Counted from the first letter of the stretch, positions 8,906 to 18,547 are shown. The stretch is 64,000 nucleotides of DNA from Bacillus sp. THAF10 (GCF_009363695.1 NZ_CP045403.1:3668501-3732500), one strand, 5' to 3'. Numbers and translations: made by a program. Notes: generated by a model from the sequence alone, not told the origin.

Positions 8906-9334
8906 ATGAAACGTAAACGAATTAAATTAGGAGATGTATTTGCTGTTCCCCTACCTAATGGTGAATACTGCTTCGGTAGGAGATTTAAAGATGCAGGAAT
9001 CGCCATTTACAAGTATATTGGAAAATCTTTAGCAGATACTCCCCCTCAAGACGATTATCAATTTATTGTCGGGGTATACGAAGATGTACTTAGATCAGGG
9101 GAATGGCCATACATTGAGATTCTTCCATTTCATAATGAAGAGGAAGCCTGGCCTCCTCCCTCTTGCATCATCGATTCCATAACTGGTGATTATTCTATCT
9201 ACTATATGGGTGAAATAAGAGATGCCGGTAAAGAAGAATGTGTTGGTCTTGAAATAGCAGCGGTATGGGAAGGTAGTCAAATTATTGACAGGATTATGGG
9301 AGATGATAAGTGGCATAGGGATCCCTTAAAGTAG
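8906..9334 (+). CDS. Immunity protein 26-like (Imm26) family protein
   Basis: 142 residues, with GGGAG before the ATG at good spacing. The start MKRKRIKLGDVFAVPLPNGE, then YCFGRRFKDAGIAIYKYIG, is typical of Imm26 proteins, which neutralise secreted or contact-delivered polymorphic toxins in the cytoplasm. No toxin gene is seen nearby, so this is an orphan immunity gene, perhaps protecting against neighbours' toxins. The family call rests on the N-terminal motif and length. Confidence 0.65.
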   Translation: MKRKRIKLGDVFAVPLPNGEYCFGRRFKDAGIAIYKYIGKSLADTPPQDDYQFIVGVYEDVLRSGEWPYIEILPFHNEEEAWPPPSCIIDSITGDYSIYYMGEIRDAGKEECVGLEIAAVWEGSQIIDRIMGDDKWHRDPLK

Positions 9335-9624
9335 TTTGCTAAACATAGAGATACATTTAAAGATTCATTTGATAAATAACAAGTAAAAGATGTCCAAATG
9401 GAATTAAGGGGATGGCGTATGCAACCATCCCATTTGTAGTTAAGAGTTGTGTTAGTGTAAGTAAGTTAAATGAAAATGATACACCGAAGGATCAGGTTGC
9501 GAACCAGAAGGTGTGTCCAACTTCTACAGGATACAGATTAAAAGGAACTTAAATATGAAAACTTCTTCAAGACCACAAACATCAATTAGGATGGTTTCTA
9601 AGAAGTTTAGATTACTATATCCTC
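9335..9624. other. Intergenic stretch without recognised gene
   Basis: The 290 bp contain many stops in all frames and no hairpin with a T tract. It could be decayed coding sequence linking the two flanking small genes; nothing specific can be named. Confidence 0.4.
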
Positions 9625-9861
9625 GTGAAGATAAATTTAATAGCTTCATTGAAAATAGGGATTGTGATACAGGAGATTGACACATTACAAATATTTTTTG
9701 ATACTGACTTAACTGACGCTGATGTCGTGAATATCTTAGATCTTAATGGTGGTATCCTTCAAGTAGAGACTTCTTTTGATTGGTATGAATTTTCTAAACT
9801 TGAATTTTCAAAACAACAAGTAGACCTTTTGTTGTTAAGACTGGAGAGAGTGCGCCTTTGA
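9625..9861 (+). CDS. Hypothetical small protein, 78 residues
   Basis: A GTG-start frame (MKINLIASLKIGIVIQ) with alternating hydrophobic and acidic segments, ending in a leucine-rich helix (QQVDLLLLRLERVRL). No ribosome site precedes the GTG, so the start may be wrong or the gene may be the C-terminal part of a degraded one. Context (after an Imm26-like gene) suggests another immunity-type relic. No family is recognised. Confidence 0.35.
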   Translation: MKINLIASLKIGIVIQEIDTLQIFFDTDLTDADVVNILDLNGGILQVETSFDWYEFSKLEFSKQQVDLLLLRLERVRL

Positions 9862-9907
9862 ACATGGATTAACATCCCGTAGTATTACTAAGTAAAGATA
9901 ACGACTA

Positions 9908-10108
9908 TTATTTATCTTTCTTTCTAAATTCATCCGTTAGCATTCCACTAAATCCCCAGCTTTCCTCATCTGTTTCATGAATCACCATATGAGTATGCTC
10001 AGGCTTTTTTCCAAGGGTCCTTTGTAAAGTGTCGGTAAATTCTCTAACGATTTGTTCTTTTTGTGCTCGTGTCGCACCTTTTGTTATGTGTAAGTGAACG
10101 ACTGGCAT
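9908..10108 (-). CDS. 4-oxalocrotonate tautomerase-family protein
   Basis: 66 residues starting MPVVHLHITKGATRAQK; the start at 10108 is chosen because AAGGAGG lies at ideal distance and because Pro2, exposed after Met removal, is the catalytic base of this superfamily. A longer frame of 12 more codons upstream lacks these properties. The central Arg/Lys-rich helix and C-terminal WGFSG fit small tautomerases such as YwhB, which interconvert keto and enol forms of 2-oxo acids as oligomers. The physiological substrate cannot be told from the sequence. Confidence 0.9.
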   Translation of the reverse strand: MPVVHLHITKGATRAQKEQIVREFTDTLQRTLGKKPEHTHMVIHETDEESWGFSGMLTDEFRKKDK

Positions 10109-10289
10109 TTTACATCCTCCTTTTCCTTCATAAGTCTGCTCCATTCTTACTTCTACATTATAAATGGTAAAGAGGAAAGAAGTAAGGATAGAACGATTTT
10201 TATTTATGCCACCTTTTAATCAGACGCTGTGTTAGCGTTAAATGTTTATTTATACTTTTAGATTAGATTGTCATAAAATTACAGCCTAA

Positions 10290-10430
10290 TCGATTGTCTT
10301 GAATTTACCAACTCGTAGTAATCAGAACTTTACCCAACCAACACTTAAGCCCTCCATCATGGAAGGAGATCGGGTATTAATTAAGGTGGATTCCGCATCA
10401 GTAAATCAATATGAATCGCTTCCCTACATA
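10290..10430 (+). pseudogene. Possible signal peptidase I fragment
   Basis: One frame reads QPTLKPSIMEGDRVLIKVD, resembling the catalytic-Ser region of type I signal peptidases (SMxPTLxxGDxVLVNK), but the Ser-Met pair is missing and no start is present. The frame ends where a dispersed repeat unit begins at 10431. It is probably a remnant truncated by the repeat; the identification is tentative. Confidence 0.35.
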
Positions 10431-10542
10431 AATTATACAACTATACCCTGCGAAAATAGTTGAGCGAAGTCGAACCTCATTCACCCCTTTATTGAAAACA
10501 AAAAAATCTTGCTTAATCGAACGTTCGTTTAAAAAAAGCTAT
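10431..10542 (+). repeat. Dispersed hairpin unit, type A (copy at 10.4 kb)
   Basis: Contains the 7-bp stem CAACTAT/ATAGTTG around CCCTGCGAAA, then GTCGAA, a C-rich stretch, CGAACGTTCG (perfect palindrome) and a final CTAT. It is followed in the same reading frame by a type B unit. Confidence 0.8.
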
Positions 10543-10580
10543 GGAGGAAAAACTTCTTCTGTTTGTACGTGTGCCCCCAC

Positions 10581-10700
10581 AAAAACTTTCCCAATATACC
10601 ACGCGAAAATAGTGGAGAATTCCCGAATGCAATTTAGCCCCGACACAATAACCTCAAAAACAAATTTTAACCAACGTTTGTTTGAATATTACTATAGGAA
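10581..10700 (+). repeat. Dispersed hairpin unit, type B (copy at 10.6 kb)
   Basis: CCAATAT/ATAGTGG stem (6 of 7 paired) around ACCACGCGAAA, then CCCGAATG, C-rich DNA, CAACGTTTG and ACTATAGGAA. The Ser position of the shared frame is TCC here and AGT in most copies. Confidence 0.8.
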
Positions 10701-10756
10701 TATATATAACAGATTATGAGATCTGCCCCCCTTCCCACTTACTCCATCCCCAAAAC

Positions 10757-10775
10757 GGGACAAGGGACCTGTCCC
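10757..10775 (+). repeat. GGGACAAGGGACCTGTCCC motif
   Basis: An exact copy of the 19-bp motif, with GGGACA and TGTCCC as inverted arms, 56 bp after a type B repeat. The IS1182-family element at 4992-6702 sits inside another copy. Confidence 0.75.
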
Positions 10776-11158
10776 CTCGTACCACCTAAGGAAGGATAAG
10801 GAAGGTTTTACAAGCAGAAATTGTATTTACACTTATTTATTTCCAAACTATAATAATAAGGGGGAATTTTGTTTGAAAATACTAAATAAAGTCGAAATAC
10901 AGATTTTTTTCGATGTTGGTGTAGTCACACCGTTTTTTGTATGTATGGTTAGAAGTCTAGTTATTAATTTTTGAAAATTATCATTTTTTGATATTGTGAT
11001 AATTCTACTATTTTTTACAATAAATTATTACTAGATTCATAATTGGCCTATATGATAAACGATGGGGAGGCTTTGTTGCGTGTAACTAAAGTAGGTATTT
11101 AGTCATATATGCTTGATTTTTTCAACTAACAAATATTCCCTAAAGGCACGAAAGAAAC
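10776..11158. other. Long AT-rich leader region upstream of the surface nuclease gene
   Basis: No recognised gene. A TTG-start frame of about 33 codons after GGGGGAATTTTG near 10860 is possible but unsupported. Promoter elements for the downstream gene must lie here, but I cannot single one out. Confidence 0.4.
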
Positions 11159-11215
11159 ATGATGGCAACAAGATTTCACAAGCGGGTTAATTATTTTCAA
11201 AATGGGGGGAAAAGA

Positions 11216-14200
11216 ATGAAAAGGCGACATCAAAGGAGTATAAGTATTGTCACGCTGATTTTCTTGATCACAAGTTTATTTGCGCCAGTGGCTAATACGA
11301 ATGTAAAAGCTGCAAGTGTTGTAGCTACTGATCTCATTATTTCCGAATATATTGAGGGCGGTTCTTTTAACAAAGCAATTGAACTTTACAATGGAACAGG
11401 AGCAGAAGTCGATCTTAGCGGCTATACTCTTGAACATTATAATAATAGTTCGAGCGCTACTACAGGAACGACCACAACTGATAAGGTATTATCATTAGAA
11501 GGAAAGCTTGCAAATGGTGATACATATGTTATCTCTCGATCTGATGCACATGCTGATCTTGTTGCTGCTGCTGATAAACTAGACGAGAGTAAACTAGTTA
11601 TTAACTTTAATGGAAACGACCAGGTTGTCCTGAAAAAGAATGGACAAGTGGTAGATTCCATTGGCCAAGTTGGCTCTGTTGCTGATGTCCTAAAAGATGT
11701 TTCTCTTGTTAGGAACAGTGATGTTGCATCAGGAGATACCACCATTGATGATGCGTTTGATAAAGCTACGGAATGGACTGACCTAGGGAAAGATATTTTT
11801 ACTGATATCGGTAAACATACCTTTGGAACTCCTGAAGAGCCTACCGATCCTGAGCCAGAGCCAGAGCCGGTGGATCCAACCATTACTCTTGCTGAAGCAC
11901 GTCAATTAGGTGCTGGCAAAACGGTAACGATTGAAGGTATTGCAACGACGAATACAAACCTGTGGGGCGGAGATTCATTTTACATGCAAGATGCAACTGC
12001 AGGAATGTTTGTTTATAACAGTAAAGCAAGTGTAAAACCGGGAGATAAAGTGAAGCTTACCGGTGAATTAGTGACTTATGCTAATGAGTTGGAGATTAAA
12101 CCAACGAAACAAGAAATTCTTTCATCTGGAAATGAGCTTCCTGCTGTTCAAGTGGTGACAAAAGTTGATGAAAGTACACAAGGTGAATTATTAAAATTTG
12201 AAAACGTTACCATCTCTAACATGACAAAGGATTCTTATGGAACTGCTACGTTCCAAGCGGTCTTTGAAGGCGGAGAAAGCGTTACCGTTATTCACGACAA
12301 TCGTACAGGGTCCAATTACGATGAACTAATCAAGCACTACAAAGAAGGAGATAAAGTTCATCTAACAGGAATTGGGTCTATTAAAAATGATGTCTATCAT
12401 TTAAAAACTCTTGGTCTAGAAAGCTATGATTTAGTAAACAAGCCAGCTGTTTATGCAACTCAAGCACAAGGAGTTGTTCCAGCGGGTACGAAAGTGGAAT
12501 TGAAATCCGGTACAGAAGGTGCTGAAATCTTCTACACAACGGATGGTTCCGCTCCAAGTAAAGATAGCACAAAATACACTCAACCAATTGCACTAGAAAC
12601 TGGTGAAACGACCATTAAAGCGATTGCAATTGCAGAAGGTACGGAGAGCGACGTATTCAGCTTTACCTACAAAATCCTGAATACAGAAGGAATCTTTATC
12701 CATGACATCCAAGGAAAAGGTCATGTTTCCGAATATGATGGAGCCTCTGTAACAAATATCACAGGTGTGGTAACGCATGTATTTGGTACAAGTAGCTTTG
12801 TTATGCAGGATGTGGAGAATGCCGATGAGGATAGCGCTACTTCTGAAGCAATTGAAGTATACCTAAAAAATCATGGCGTTACCGTTGGAGATAAAGTATC
12901 TGTTAACGGAACAGTAAAAGAATATGGTGGAGGCTCTAACCTCTCCAAAACTCAAATTACTGGCACAGAAGTAACAAAAACAGGTACAGCTGACCTCCCT
13001 GCTCCTCTTGTAGTTGGGAAAGACATTGTTCCGCCAAACAAAATTATCGATAACGATAAATTAGAATCATTTGATCCAAATGAGGATGGCATTGACTTCT
13101 GGGAATCTGTTGAATATATGCGTTTGTCCTTCCCTGATGCGCTTGTAGTTGGACCGCCATATGCTGGTGATGTTCCAATTATTGTTGGCAGCACAACGAA
13201 TAACGAAATAAATGTTATGGGTGGATTAAATATCGCAAAAGACGATTACAATCCTGAGAAAATCATGCTTGATAATGTTGGAAACAACTTTAAATCCGGC
13301 GATCAATTTGATGGCGATGTCGTTGGTATCCTTTCTTACGCAAGTGCAGGCTACCAGCTAGTAACAGATAAGGATACCTTGCCTACTGTTATTCCATCAA
13401 CGATTGAACCTGAAGTGACTCATATTGCACCTGCAGAAGAAAAATTAACGGTGGCAAATTACAATATTGAAAACTTCTCAAACAACCCAGCAAACACACC
13501 AGATGCAAAAGTAGCAAGAATCGCAAAATCATTTGTAGATAATATGAAATCTCCTGATATCATTACGCTTGTTGAGGTTCAGGATAATGATGGCCAGACG
13601 AATTCTGGTAATACAGATGCGTCCGAGAGCTATGAGCGCTTAATCTCTGCAATCAAAGCTGCTGGTGGTCCTGACTATAAATGGACAGATGTTGCACCAG
13701 AAAACAATTCAAACGGTGGTGCACCAGGCGGAAATATCCGTGTTGGTTACCTATACAACCCTGACCGTGTATCTTTAGTAGATGCAACGAAAGGTACAGC
13801 AACTCAAGCGAATGCATGGTCTGAAGAAGGTGCTTTAACACTTAATCCGGGTGTTATTAATCCTGATGCATTCTCTGATACACGTAAACCGATTGCTGCT
13901 GAATTTGAATTCCAAGGTGAGCGTGTTGTTGTAATTGGAGCTCATCTAAATTCAAAAGGTGGAGACCAATCTCTATGGGGAGCAAATCAACCTCCTGAAT
14001 TGGGATCTGAAAGTGAGCGTCTCCAATTAGCACAAGAAATTAACAATTTCATTGATGCTGGTCTTGCAAAGAACCCTGCATTGAATGTGGTTGTAGCTGG
14101 AGATATGAATGATTTTGAATTCACACCAGCACTTGAAACACTTAAAGGCGGAGTATTAACGAATATGGTAGATTTAGTTCCTACAAAGGATCGTTTCTCT

Positions 14201-17200
14201 TATTTCTACCAAGGTAACAACCAAGTTCTAGATCACGTTCTAGTTTCAAATAATTTAGTGTCCTATACTTCTGTTGATATGATTCATATCAATGCGAACT
14301 TTACGGAAGACCAAGGCCAGGCATCTGACCATGATCCTGTATTGGTTCAACTGGATTTAACAGGACCAGACCTAACGATCATTCATACCAATGATACGCA
14401 CTCTGCATTGGATTTGATGCCAAGAACGATTACAGCACTAAAAGAGCTTAAAGCCGTTACTCCAGATTCCCTCGTTCTTCATGCAGGGGATGTATTTGCT
14501 GGAACCTTGTATTTCAATGAATTCCAAGGTGAAGCGGATTTAGCCATGATGAAATTAATGAACTTTGACGCAATGACGCTTGGGAACCATGAATTTGACT
14601 TAGGTGCTTCAGATGAAGGCCATCAAGCATTGGTTAACTTTATTAAGGGAGCAAATTTCCCATTATTAGGTGCAAACATTGACTTTTCAAAAGACGCAAA
14701 ATTTGACGGATTATATAGTGACTCTATTGAATCCGCCTATGAAAATGGCAAAATTTATGATGGTATCATCAAAGAAGTAAATGGAGAAAAAGTTGGAATC
14801 TTCGGTTTAACAACAGAAGAAACGCACGATATCTCCAGTCCTGGTACTATCGAATTCCAGAACTATCTTGAAGAAGCGGAAAAAGCAGTTGATTATTTAG
14901 AAACACAAGGTGTTAATCGCATTATCGCTTTAACACATATCGGATATGACGACAATTCCGCAGTTGATAACGATTTAGTCCTTGCTGAAAAAGTAGAGGG
15001 AATTGACGTAATTGTAGGCGGACACAGCCATACAACACTGACAAAACCTGTTGTTGTAGCAAAAGATGCTACTCCAACGATCATCGTTCAAACGGGTAAT
15101 TCCAACAACAACCTTGGTGTGTTGAACGTGGACTTTGATGAGGATGGGGTTATTACAAAACATGATGGTAAAGTCATTGCCATCACAAGCAAAATTGCCG
15201 CTGATCCAGAAGCTGTAGAAGTGCTTGCTCCTTATAAAGCACATGTAGAGGCAGTAGCAAATACAGAAATCGGTGTGACGACATCGAAAACGTTAGAAAA
15301 CCCTCGTACAGGTGGCGACAATACGAAGCCAAGTGTACGTAGAAATGAAACAATCCTTGGTAACCTAATTACCGACGGAATGCTTACGAAAGCAAAAGAT
15401 TTCACTGGTAAGAATGTCATCATGGCCCTGCAAAATGGTGGCGGTATCCGTGCGGCAATTAGTGAAGGTCCAATTACAGTTGGAGAAATCATTACAGTTC
15501 TTCCATTTGCTAATACATTGGCAACAATGGAGTTGACTGGTGCTGAGCTAAAAGAAGCATTCGAACGAAGCGTAAGCCAATATCCAGGGGAAAATGGTGG
15601 TTTCTTACATGTATCCGGAGGGAAAGTAGAATTCGATTCTTCCAAACCTGCTGGAGAACGTATCAGATCCATCAAGTATTTAAATCAAAATGGTCAATAT
15701 GTGAAAATTAAGAACGGCGAAACATACACGATCGCAACGAATGCATTCACAGCGAAGGGCGGAGATGGATACGACGTCTTTGCGAAAGCTTATGCAGAAG
15801 GCCGTGTAACCGATTTAGGTCTATCTGATTGGGAAAACTTCCGCAATCATTTAGCAAGTCTTGGCAGTGAGGGAATCCCGACAGAACTTGAAGGACGTAT
15901 TACAGATGTAAAAGGTCTATTCGATCTAACGGTGATGCATACAAATGATACTCACTCTGCATTAGAAAACATGCCTAAGACCGTGACAGCTATAAAAGAA
16001 ATAAGAGCAGAAAACCCGAATGCACTTCTTCTTGACGCAGGAGATGCATTCACTGGAACCCTATATTTCAATGAATTCAAAGGTCAAGCTGAGCTTGCAT
16101 TAATGAACCTAATGGGCATTGACGCAATGACATTCGGTAACCATGAATTTGATTTAGGTGCTTCATCAGATGGCCATCAACCATTGGCTGACTTTGTGAA
16201 GGGTGCGAATTTCCCATTTGTAAGTGCAAACGTTGATTTCTCAAAAGATGCGAAATTTGACGGACTATTCAATGACTCCATTGAAGAAGCTTATGAAAAT
16301 GGTGAAATTTATAATGGAATCATCAAAGAAGTGAACGGAGAGAAAGTTGGTATCTTCGGTTTAACAACGGAGGAAACAGCAGAAATCTCAAGCCCAGACT
16401 CCATTACATTTGAAAACTATCTGGAAGAAGCAGAAAAAGCAGTTGCATACCTAGAATCTCAAGGCATTAACAAAATTATTGCACTGACTCATATCGGATA
16501 TGACGACAATGCAGCAGTTGATAATGACTTAGTACTTGCAGAAGAAGTAGAAGGCATTGACGTAATCGTAGGTGGACATAGTCATACCGCACTGTCTAAG
16601 CCTGTTGTGGTAGATACTGATGACACTCCAACGATCATCGTACAAACTGGAAATGCAAACAGCAACCTTGGTTTGCTAGACGTTAGATTTGATGAAAATG
16701 GTGTCGTAATCGAAAACGAAGGCCAATTAATTGCAGTTAGCAGCAAAACAGCGGACCCTGAAGCAGTAGAAGTATTGGCACCATTTAAAGCTCAAGTTGA
16801 TGCGGTTGCAAATGAAGAAATCGGCGTATCAACTCCAATTGAGTTAGAGAACCCAAGAACAGATGGCGACAACACAAAGCCAAGTGTACGTAAAAACGAA
16901 ACAATCCTAGGTAACCTAATTACTGACGGCATGCTTGCGAAAGCGAAAGATTTCACTGGTAAGAATGTCATCATGGCATTGCAAAATGGTGGTGGAATCC
17001 GTGCAGCAATCGACAAAGGTCCAATCACGGTTGGAGAAATTATCAAAGTCCTTCCGTTTGCTAACACACTAGCAACGATGGATTTAACGGGTGCAGAGCT
17101 AAAAGCAGCATTCGAAAGAAGCATCAGTCAATATCCAGGTGAAAATGGCGGTTTCTTACATGTATCAGGTGGAAAGATCGAGTTTGATTCTACGAAACCT

Positions 17201-17854
17201 GCAGGCGAACGTATCGTGTCCATCAAATATCTTGATGAAAATGGTCAATACGTGGAAATCAAAGATGAAGAAACTTACACAATCGCTACTAATGCATTCA
17301 CAGCAAAAGGTGGAGACGGATACGACGTCTTTGCAAAAGCTTATGCAGAAGGCCGTGTAACAGATTTAGGCTTATCTGATTGGGAAAACTTCCGCAGTCA
17401 TTTAGTGAGCATTGGAAGCGACGGCATTCCAACTGAAGTGGAAGGTCGAATCATCGATGTAAGCGAAGAGCCAGGCGACGGTGAAGAGCCAGGCGATGGC
17501 GAAGAGCCAGGCGATGGTGAAGAGCCAGGCGATGGTGAAGAGCCAGGCGATGGTGAAGAGCCAGGCGACGGTGAAGAGCCAGGCGACGGCGAAGAACCAG
17601 GCGATGGCGAAGAGCCAGGCGACGGCGAAGAACCAGGTGACGGCGAAGAACCAGGTGATGGCGAAGAGCCAGGCGACGGTAAAGAGTCAGACGACGGTGA
17701 AGAGTCTGGTGAAAAACCAGGCAAAAAACCAGCTGACAAAGACAATAAACTTCCGAATACAGCAACAAATACGTTTACGATTCTATTAATAGGATTATTA
17801 CTAGTTGTGGCTGGTGGGGTTGTATTCTTTGTAAATAGAAGAAAAGCAGCTTAA
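11216..17854 (+). CDS. Cell-wall-anchored nuclease / tandem 5'-nucleotidase (YhcR-like, duplicated module)
   Basis: 2212 residues from the chosen ATG, which follows a G-rich ribosome site and gives a proper signal peptide (MKRRHQRSISIVTLIFL); an alternative ATG at 11159 adds 19 residues. Order: lamin-tail domain (about 35-190), OB-fold nucleic-acid-binding segment, chitobiase-C-like domain (IFYTTDGSAPSKDSTKY), second OB-like segment, endonuclease/exonuclease/phosphatase domain (ANYNIENFS, AGDMNDFE, SDHDPV), then two metallophosphatase plus 5'-nucleotidase-C modules, each with HTNDTHS, GNHEFDLG, GGHSHT and NGGGIR. Twelve EEPGDG repeats span the wall. LPNTATNT, a membrane segment and NRRKAA form the sortase signal; the motif is like sortase D/C substrates. 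It would digest extracellular nucleic acid and dephosphorylate nucleotides. B. subtilis YhcR is about 1200 residues with one such module, so the duplication is notable. Confidence 0.93.
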   Translation: MKRRHQRSISIVTLIFLITSLFAPVANTNVKAASVVATDLIISEYIEGGSFNKAIELYNGTGAEVDLSGYTLEHYNNSSSATTGTTTTDKVLSLEGKLANGDTYVISRSDAHADLVAAADKLDESKLVINFNGNDQVVLKKNGQVVDSIGQVGSVADVLKDVSLVRNSDVASGDTTIDDAFDKATEWTDLGKDIFTDIGKHTFGTPEEPTDPEPEPEPVDPTITLAEARQLGAGKTVTIEGIATTNTNLWGGDSFYMQDATAGMFVYNSKASVKPGDKVKLTGELVTYANELEIKPTKQEILSSGNELPAVQVVTKVDESTQGELLKFENVTISNMTKDSYGTATFQAVFEGGESVTVIHDNRTGSNYDELIKHYKEGDKVHLTGIGSIKNDVYHLKTLGLESYDLVNKPAVYATQAQGVVPAGTKVELKSGTEGAEIFYTTDGSAPSKDSTKYTQPIALETGETTIKAIAIAEGTESDVFSFTYKILNTEGIFIHDIQGKGHVSEYDGASVTNITGVVTHVFGTSSFVMQDVENADEDSATSEAIEVYLKNHGVTVGDKVSVNGTVKEYGGGSNLSKTQITGTEVTKTGTADLPAPLVVGKDIVPPNKIIDNDKLESFDPNEDGIDFWESVEYMRLSFPDALVVGPPYAGDVPIIVGSTTNNEINVMGGLNIAKDDYNPEKIMLDNVGNNFKSGDQFDGDVVGILSYASAGYQLVTDKDTLPTVIPSTIEPEVTHIAPAEEKLTVANYNIENFSNNPANTPDAKVARIAKSFVDNMKSPDIITLVEVQDNDGQTNSGNTDASESYERLISAIKAAGGPDYKWTDVAPENNSNGGAPGGNIRVGYLYNPDRVSLVDATKGTATQANAWSEEGALTLNPGVINPDAFSDTRKPIAAEFEFQGERVVVIGAHLNSKGGDQSLWGANQPPELGSESERLQLAQEINNFIDAGLAKNPALNVVVAGDMNDFEFTPALETLKGGVLTNMVDLVPTKDRFSYFYQGNNQVLDHVLVSNNLVSYTSVDMIHINANFTEDQGQASDHDPVLVQLDLTGPDLTIIHTNDTHSALDLMPRTITALKELKAVTPDSLVLHAGDVFAGTLYFNEFQGEADLAMMKLMNFDAMTLGNHEFDLGASDEGHQALVNFIKGANFPLLGANIDFSKDAKFDGLYSDSIESAYENGKIYDGIIKEVNGEKVGIFGLTTEETHDISSPGTIEFQNYLEEAEKAVDYLETQGVNRIIALTHIGYDDNSAVDNDLVLAEKVEGIDVIVGGHSHTTLTKPVVVAKDATPTIIVQTGNSNNNLGVLNVDFDEDGVITKHDGKVIAITSKIAADPEAVEVLAPYKAHVEAVANTEIGVTTSKTLENPRTGGDNTKPSVRRNETILGNLITDGMLTKAKDFTGKNVIMALQNGGGIRAAISEGPITVGEIITVLPFANTLATMELTGAELKEAFERSVSQYPGENGGFLHVSGGKVEFDSSKPAGERIRSIKYLNQNGQYVKIKNGETYTIATNAFTAKGGDGYDVFAKAYAEGRVTDLGLSDWENFRNHLASLGSEGIPTELEGRITDVKGLFDLTVMHTNDTHSALENMPKTVTAIKEIRAENPNALLLDAGDAFTGTLYFNEFKGQAELALMNLMGIDAMTFGNHEFDLGASSDGHQPLADFVKGANFPFVSANVDFSKDAKFDGLFNDSIEEAYENGEIYNGIIKEVNGEKVGIFGLTTEETAEISSPDSITFENYLEEAEKAVAYLESQGINKIIALTHIGYDDNAAVDNDLVLAEEVEGIDVIVGGHSHTALSKPVVVDTDDTPTIIVQTGNANSNLGLLDVRFDENGVVIENEGQLIAVSSKTADPEAVEVLAPFKAQVDAVANEEIGVSTPIELENPRTDGDNTKPSVRKNETILGNLITDGMLAKAKDFTGKNVIMALQNGGGIRAAIDKGPITVGEIIKVLPFANTLATMDLTGAELKAAFERSISQYPGENGGFLHVSGGKIEFDSTKPAGERIVSIKYLDENGQYVEIKDEETYTIATNAFTAKGGDGYDVFAKAYAEGRVTDLGLSDWENFRSHLVSIGSDGIPTEVEGRIIDVSEEPGDGEEPGDGEEPGDGEEPGDGEEPGDGEEPGDGEEPGDGEEPGDGEEPGDGEEPGDGEEPGDGEEPGDGKESDDGEESGEKPGKKPADKDNKLPNTATNTFTILLIGLLLVVAGGVVFFVNRRKAA
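14371..17460 (+). repeat. Intragenic ~1.55-kb tandem duplication (5'-nucleotidase module)
   Basis: Units about 14371-15910 and 15921-17460 encode modules that align throughout without large gaps and share long near-identical DNA runs, for example around 15375-15440 and 16915-16980. Active-site motifs are retained in both, so both may be functional. Confidence 0.85.
17465..17680 (+). repeat. Twelve 18-bp repeats encoding EEPGDG
   Basis: Perfect-length 18-bp units differ only at a few third codon positions; a degenerate thirteenth (KESDDG) follows. They form the acidic Pro/Gly wall-spanning stalk. Such arrays change copy number by slippage. Confidence 0.95.
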
Positions 17855-17862
17855 TATTAATG

Positions 17863-17894
17863 AAAAGAGACTCTGTGAGGAGTCTCTTTTTTTT
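17863..17894 (+). terminator. Terminator of the surface nuclease gene
   Basis: AAAAGAGACTC pairs with GAGTCTCTTTT, followed by further T residues, starting 8 bp after the stop codon. Confidence 0.9.
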
Positions 17895-17899
17895 GAGGA

Positions 17900-18235
17900 T
17901 TCATTAAGAATGCTGATTTCACTATCTCCGTGTAATTTTCAAGCAAGGCAACAAAATAGTTGGCAGCAAACCTCATTGGTAATCCTGCAATTTATTTAGG
18001 ACCATATTGAAAACCAAGGTTCATTTAAATGGCTGTTGATGGCAATGCCAAGGATCTGGGTGGGTTGTGAAGATCCAGGGTTAAAATGGATATTGCATAC
18101 AACTTCATCGTAACAATAAAGGTTAACCAGATTAATGAATTCTTCTTAGATAAGCGTGTCAATTAGTTTCAATTTTCTCCTTCATGATTGAATTTTTTCA
18201 TTTAGAATGGTATTTGCAATTTTGGTTTAGATGGT
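17900..18235 (-). pseudogene. Decayed TerC/YkoY-family membrane protein gene
   Basis: Downstream of a manganese riboswitch the minus strand has no intact frame. Its last part still reads MRFAANYFVALLENYTEIVK, followed by SAFLMN, closely like the C-terminal region of TerC-family proteins (MRFAANYFVxLLE). AAGGAGG remains after the riboswitch terminator (near 18245), but no ATG follows at the right distance and stops and frameshifts fill the middle. TerC/YkoY proteins are manganese exporters, a common target of this riboswitch. The upstream two-thirds of the gene are largely deleted: only about 340 bp remain where about 780 would be needed. Confidence 0.7.
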
Positions 18236-18254
18236 CCTTCCCTCCTTAAAAAAA

Positions 18255-18450
18255 ACAAAAAACCTTTACCAACTGCATGGTAAAGGTTGAAAATTCAAAG
18301 ATATATCCCTTTACCATCATGGCAAAGGTCTCGCAAACAACGTCAACGTTGCCAGTTAAGCCGGTGATATTCCTATCACGTATTGTCGACATAACTGTCA
18401 GCTACTCCCCTTTGGAGTATATAAGCTTCATTTAAGCATAGCACGAACTC
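18255..18450 (-). promoter_or_regulatory. yybP-ykoY (Mn2+) riboswitch with terminator
   Basis: Minus strand carries the two signature blocks: CCAAAGGGGAGTAGC (18415-18401) and GAGACCTTTGCC (18332-18321), linked by paired arms. Downstream, AACCTTTACC (18261-18270, read in reverse) pairs with GGTAAAGGTT to form a terminator with a T run, while CTTTGCCATGATGGTAAAGG can form the competing antiterminator. The family senses Mn2+ and turns on exporters. The target gene below it is decayed. Confidence 0.88.
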
Positions 18451-18547
18451 ACGTGCTACTGAGAATATCATATTATGTTCTGATTTTTTTTGCAAGAGAA
18501 AAACTGTGAAGTTATTCTGATGACAAACATTTGGGCGAATCATTCAT

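Noticed and set aside
10860..10975. TTG-start frame of about 33 codons after a G-rich site
   Set aside because: No conserved feature, AT-rich, and TTG start; not enough evidence.
15232..15675. Long antisense frames inside the surface nuclease gene
   Set aside because: No ribosome sites, no known domains, and they mirror codon bias of the sense gene; the same holds at 11437-11883 and 16792-17124.
17398..17789. Open frames of 100 or more codons on both strands over the EEPGDG repeat
   Set aside because: They arise from the 18-bp repeat, which has no stops in several frames; the plus-strand surface-protein frame explains them.
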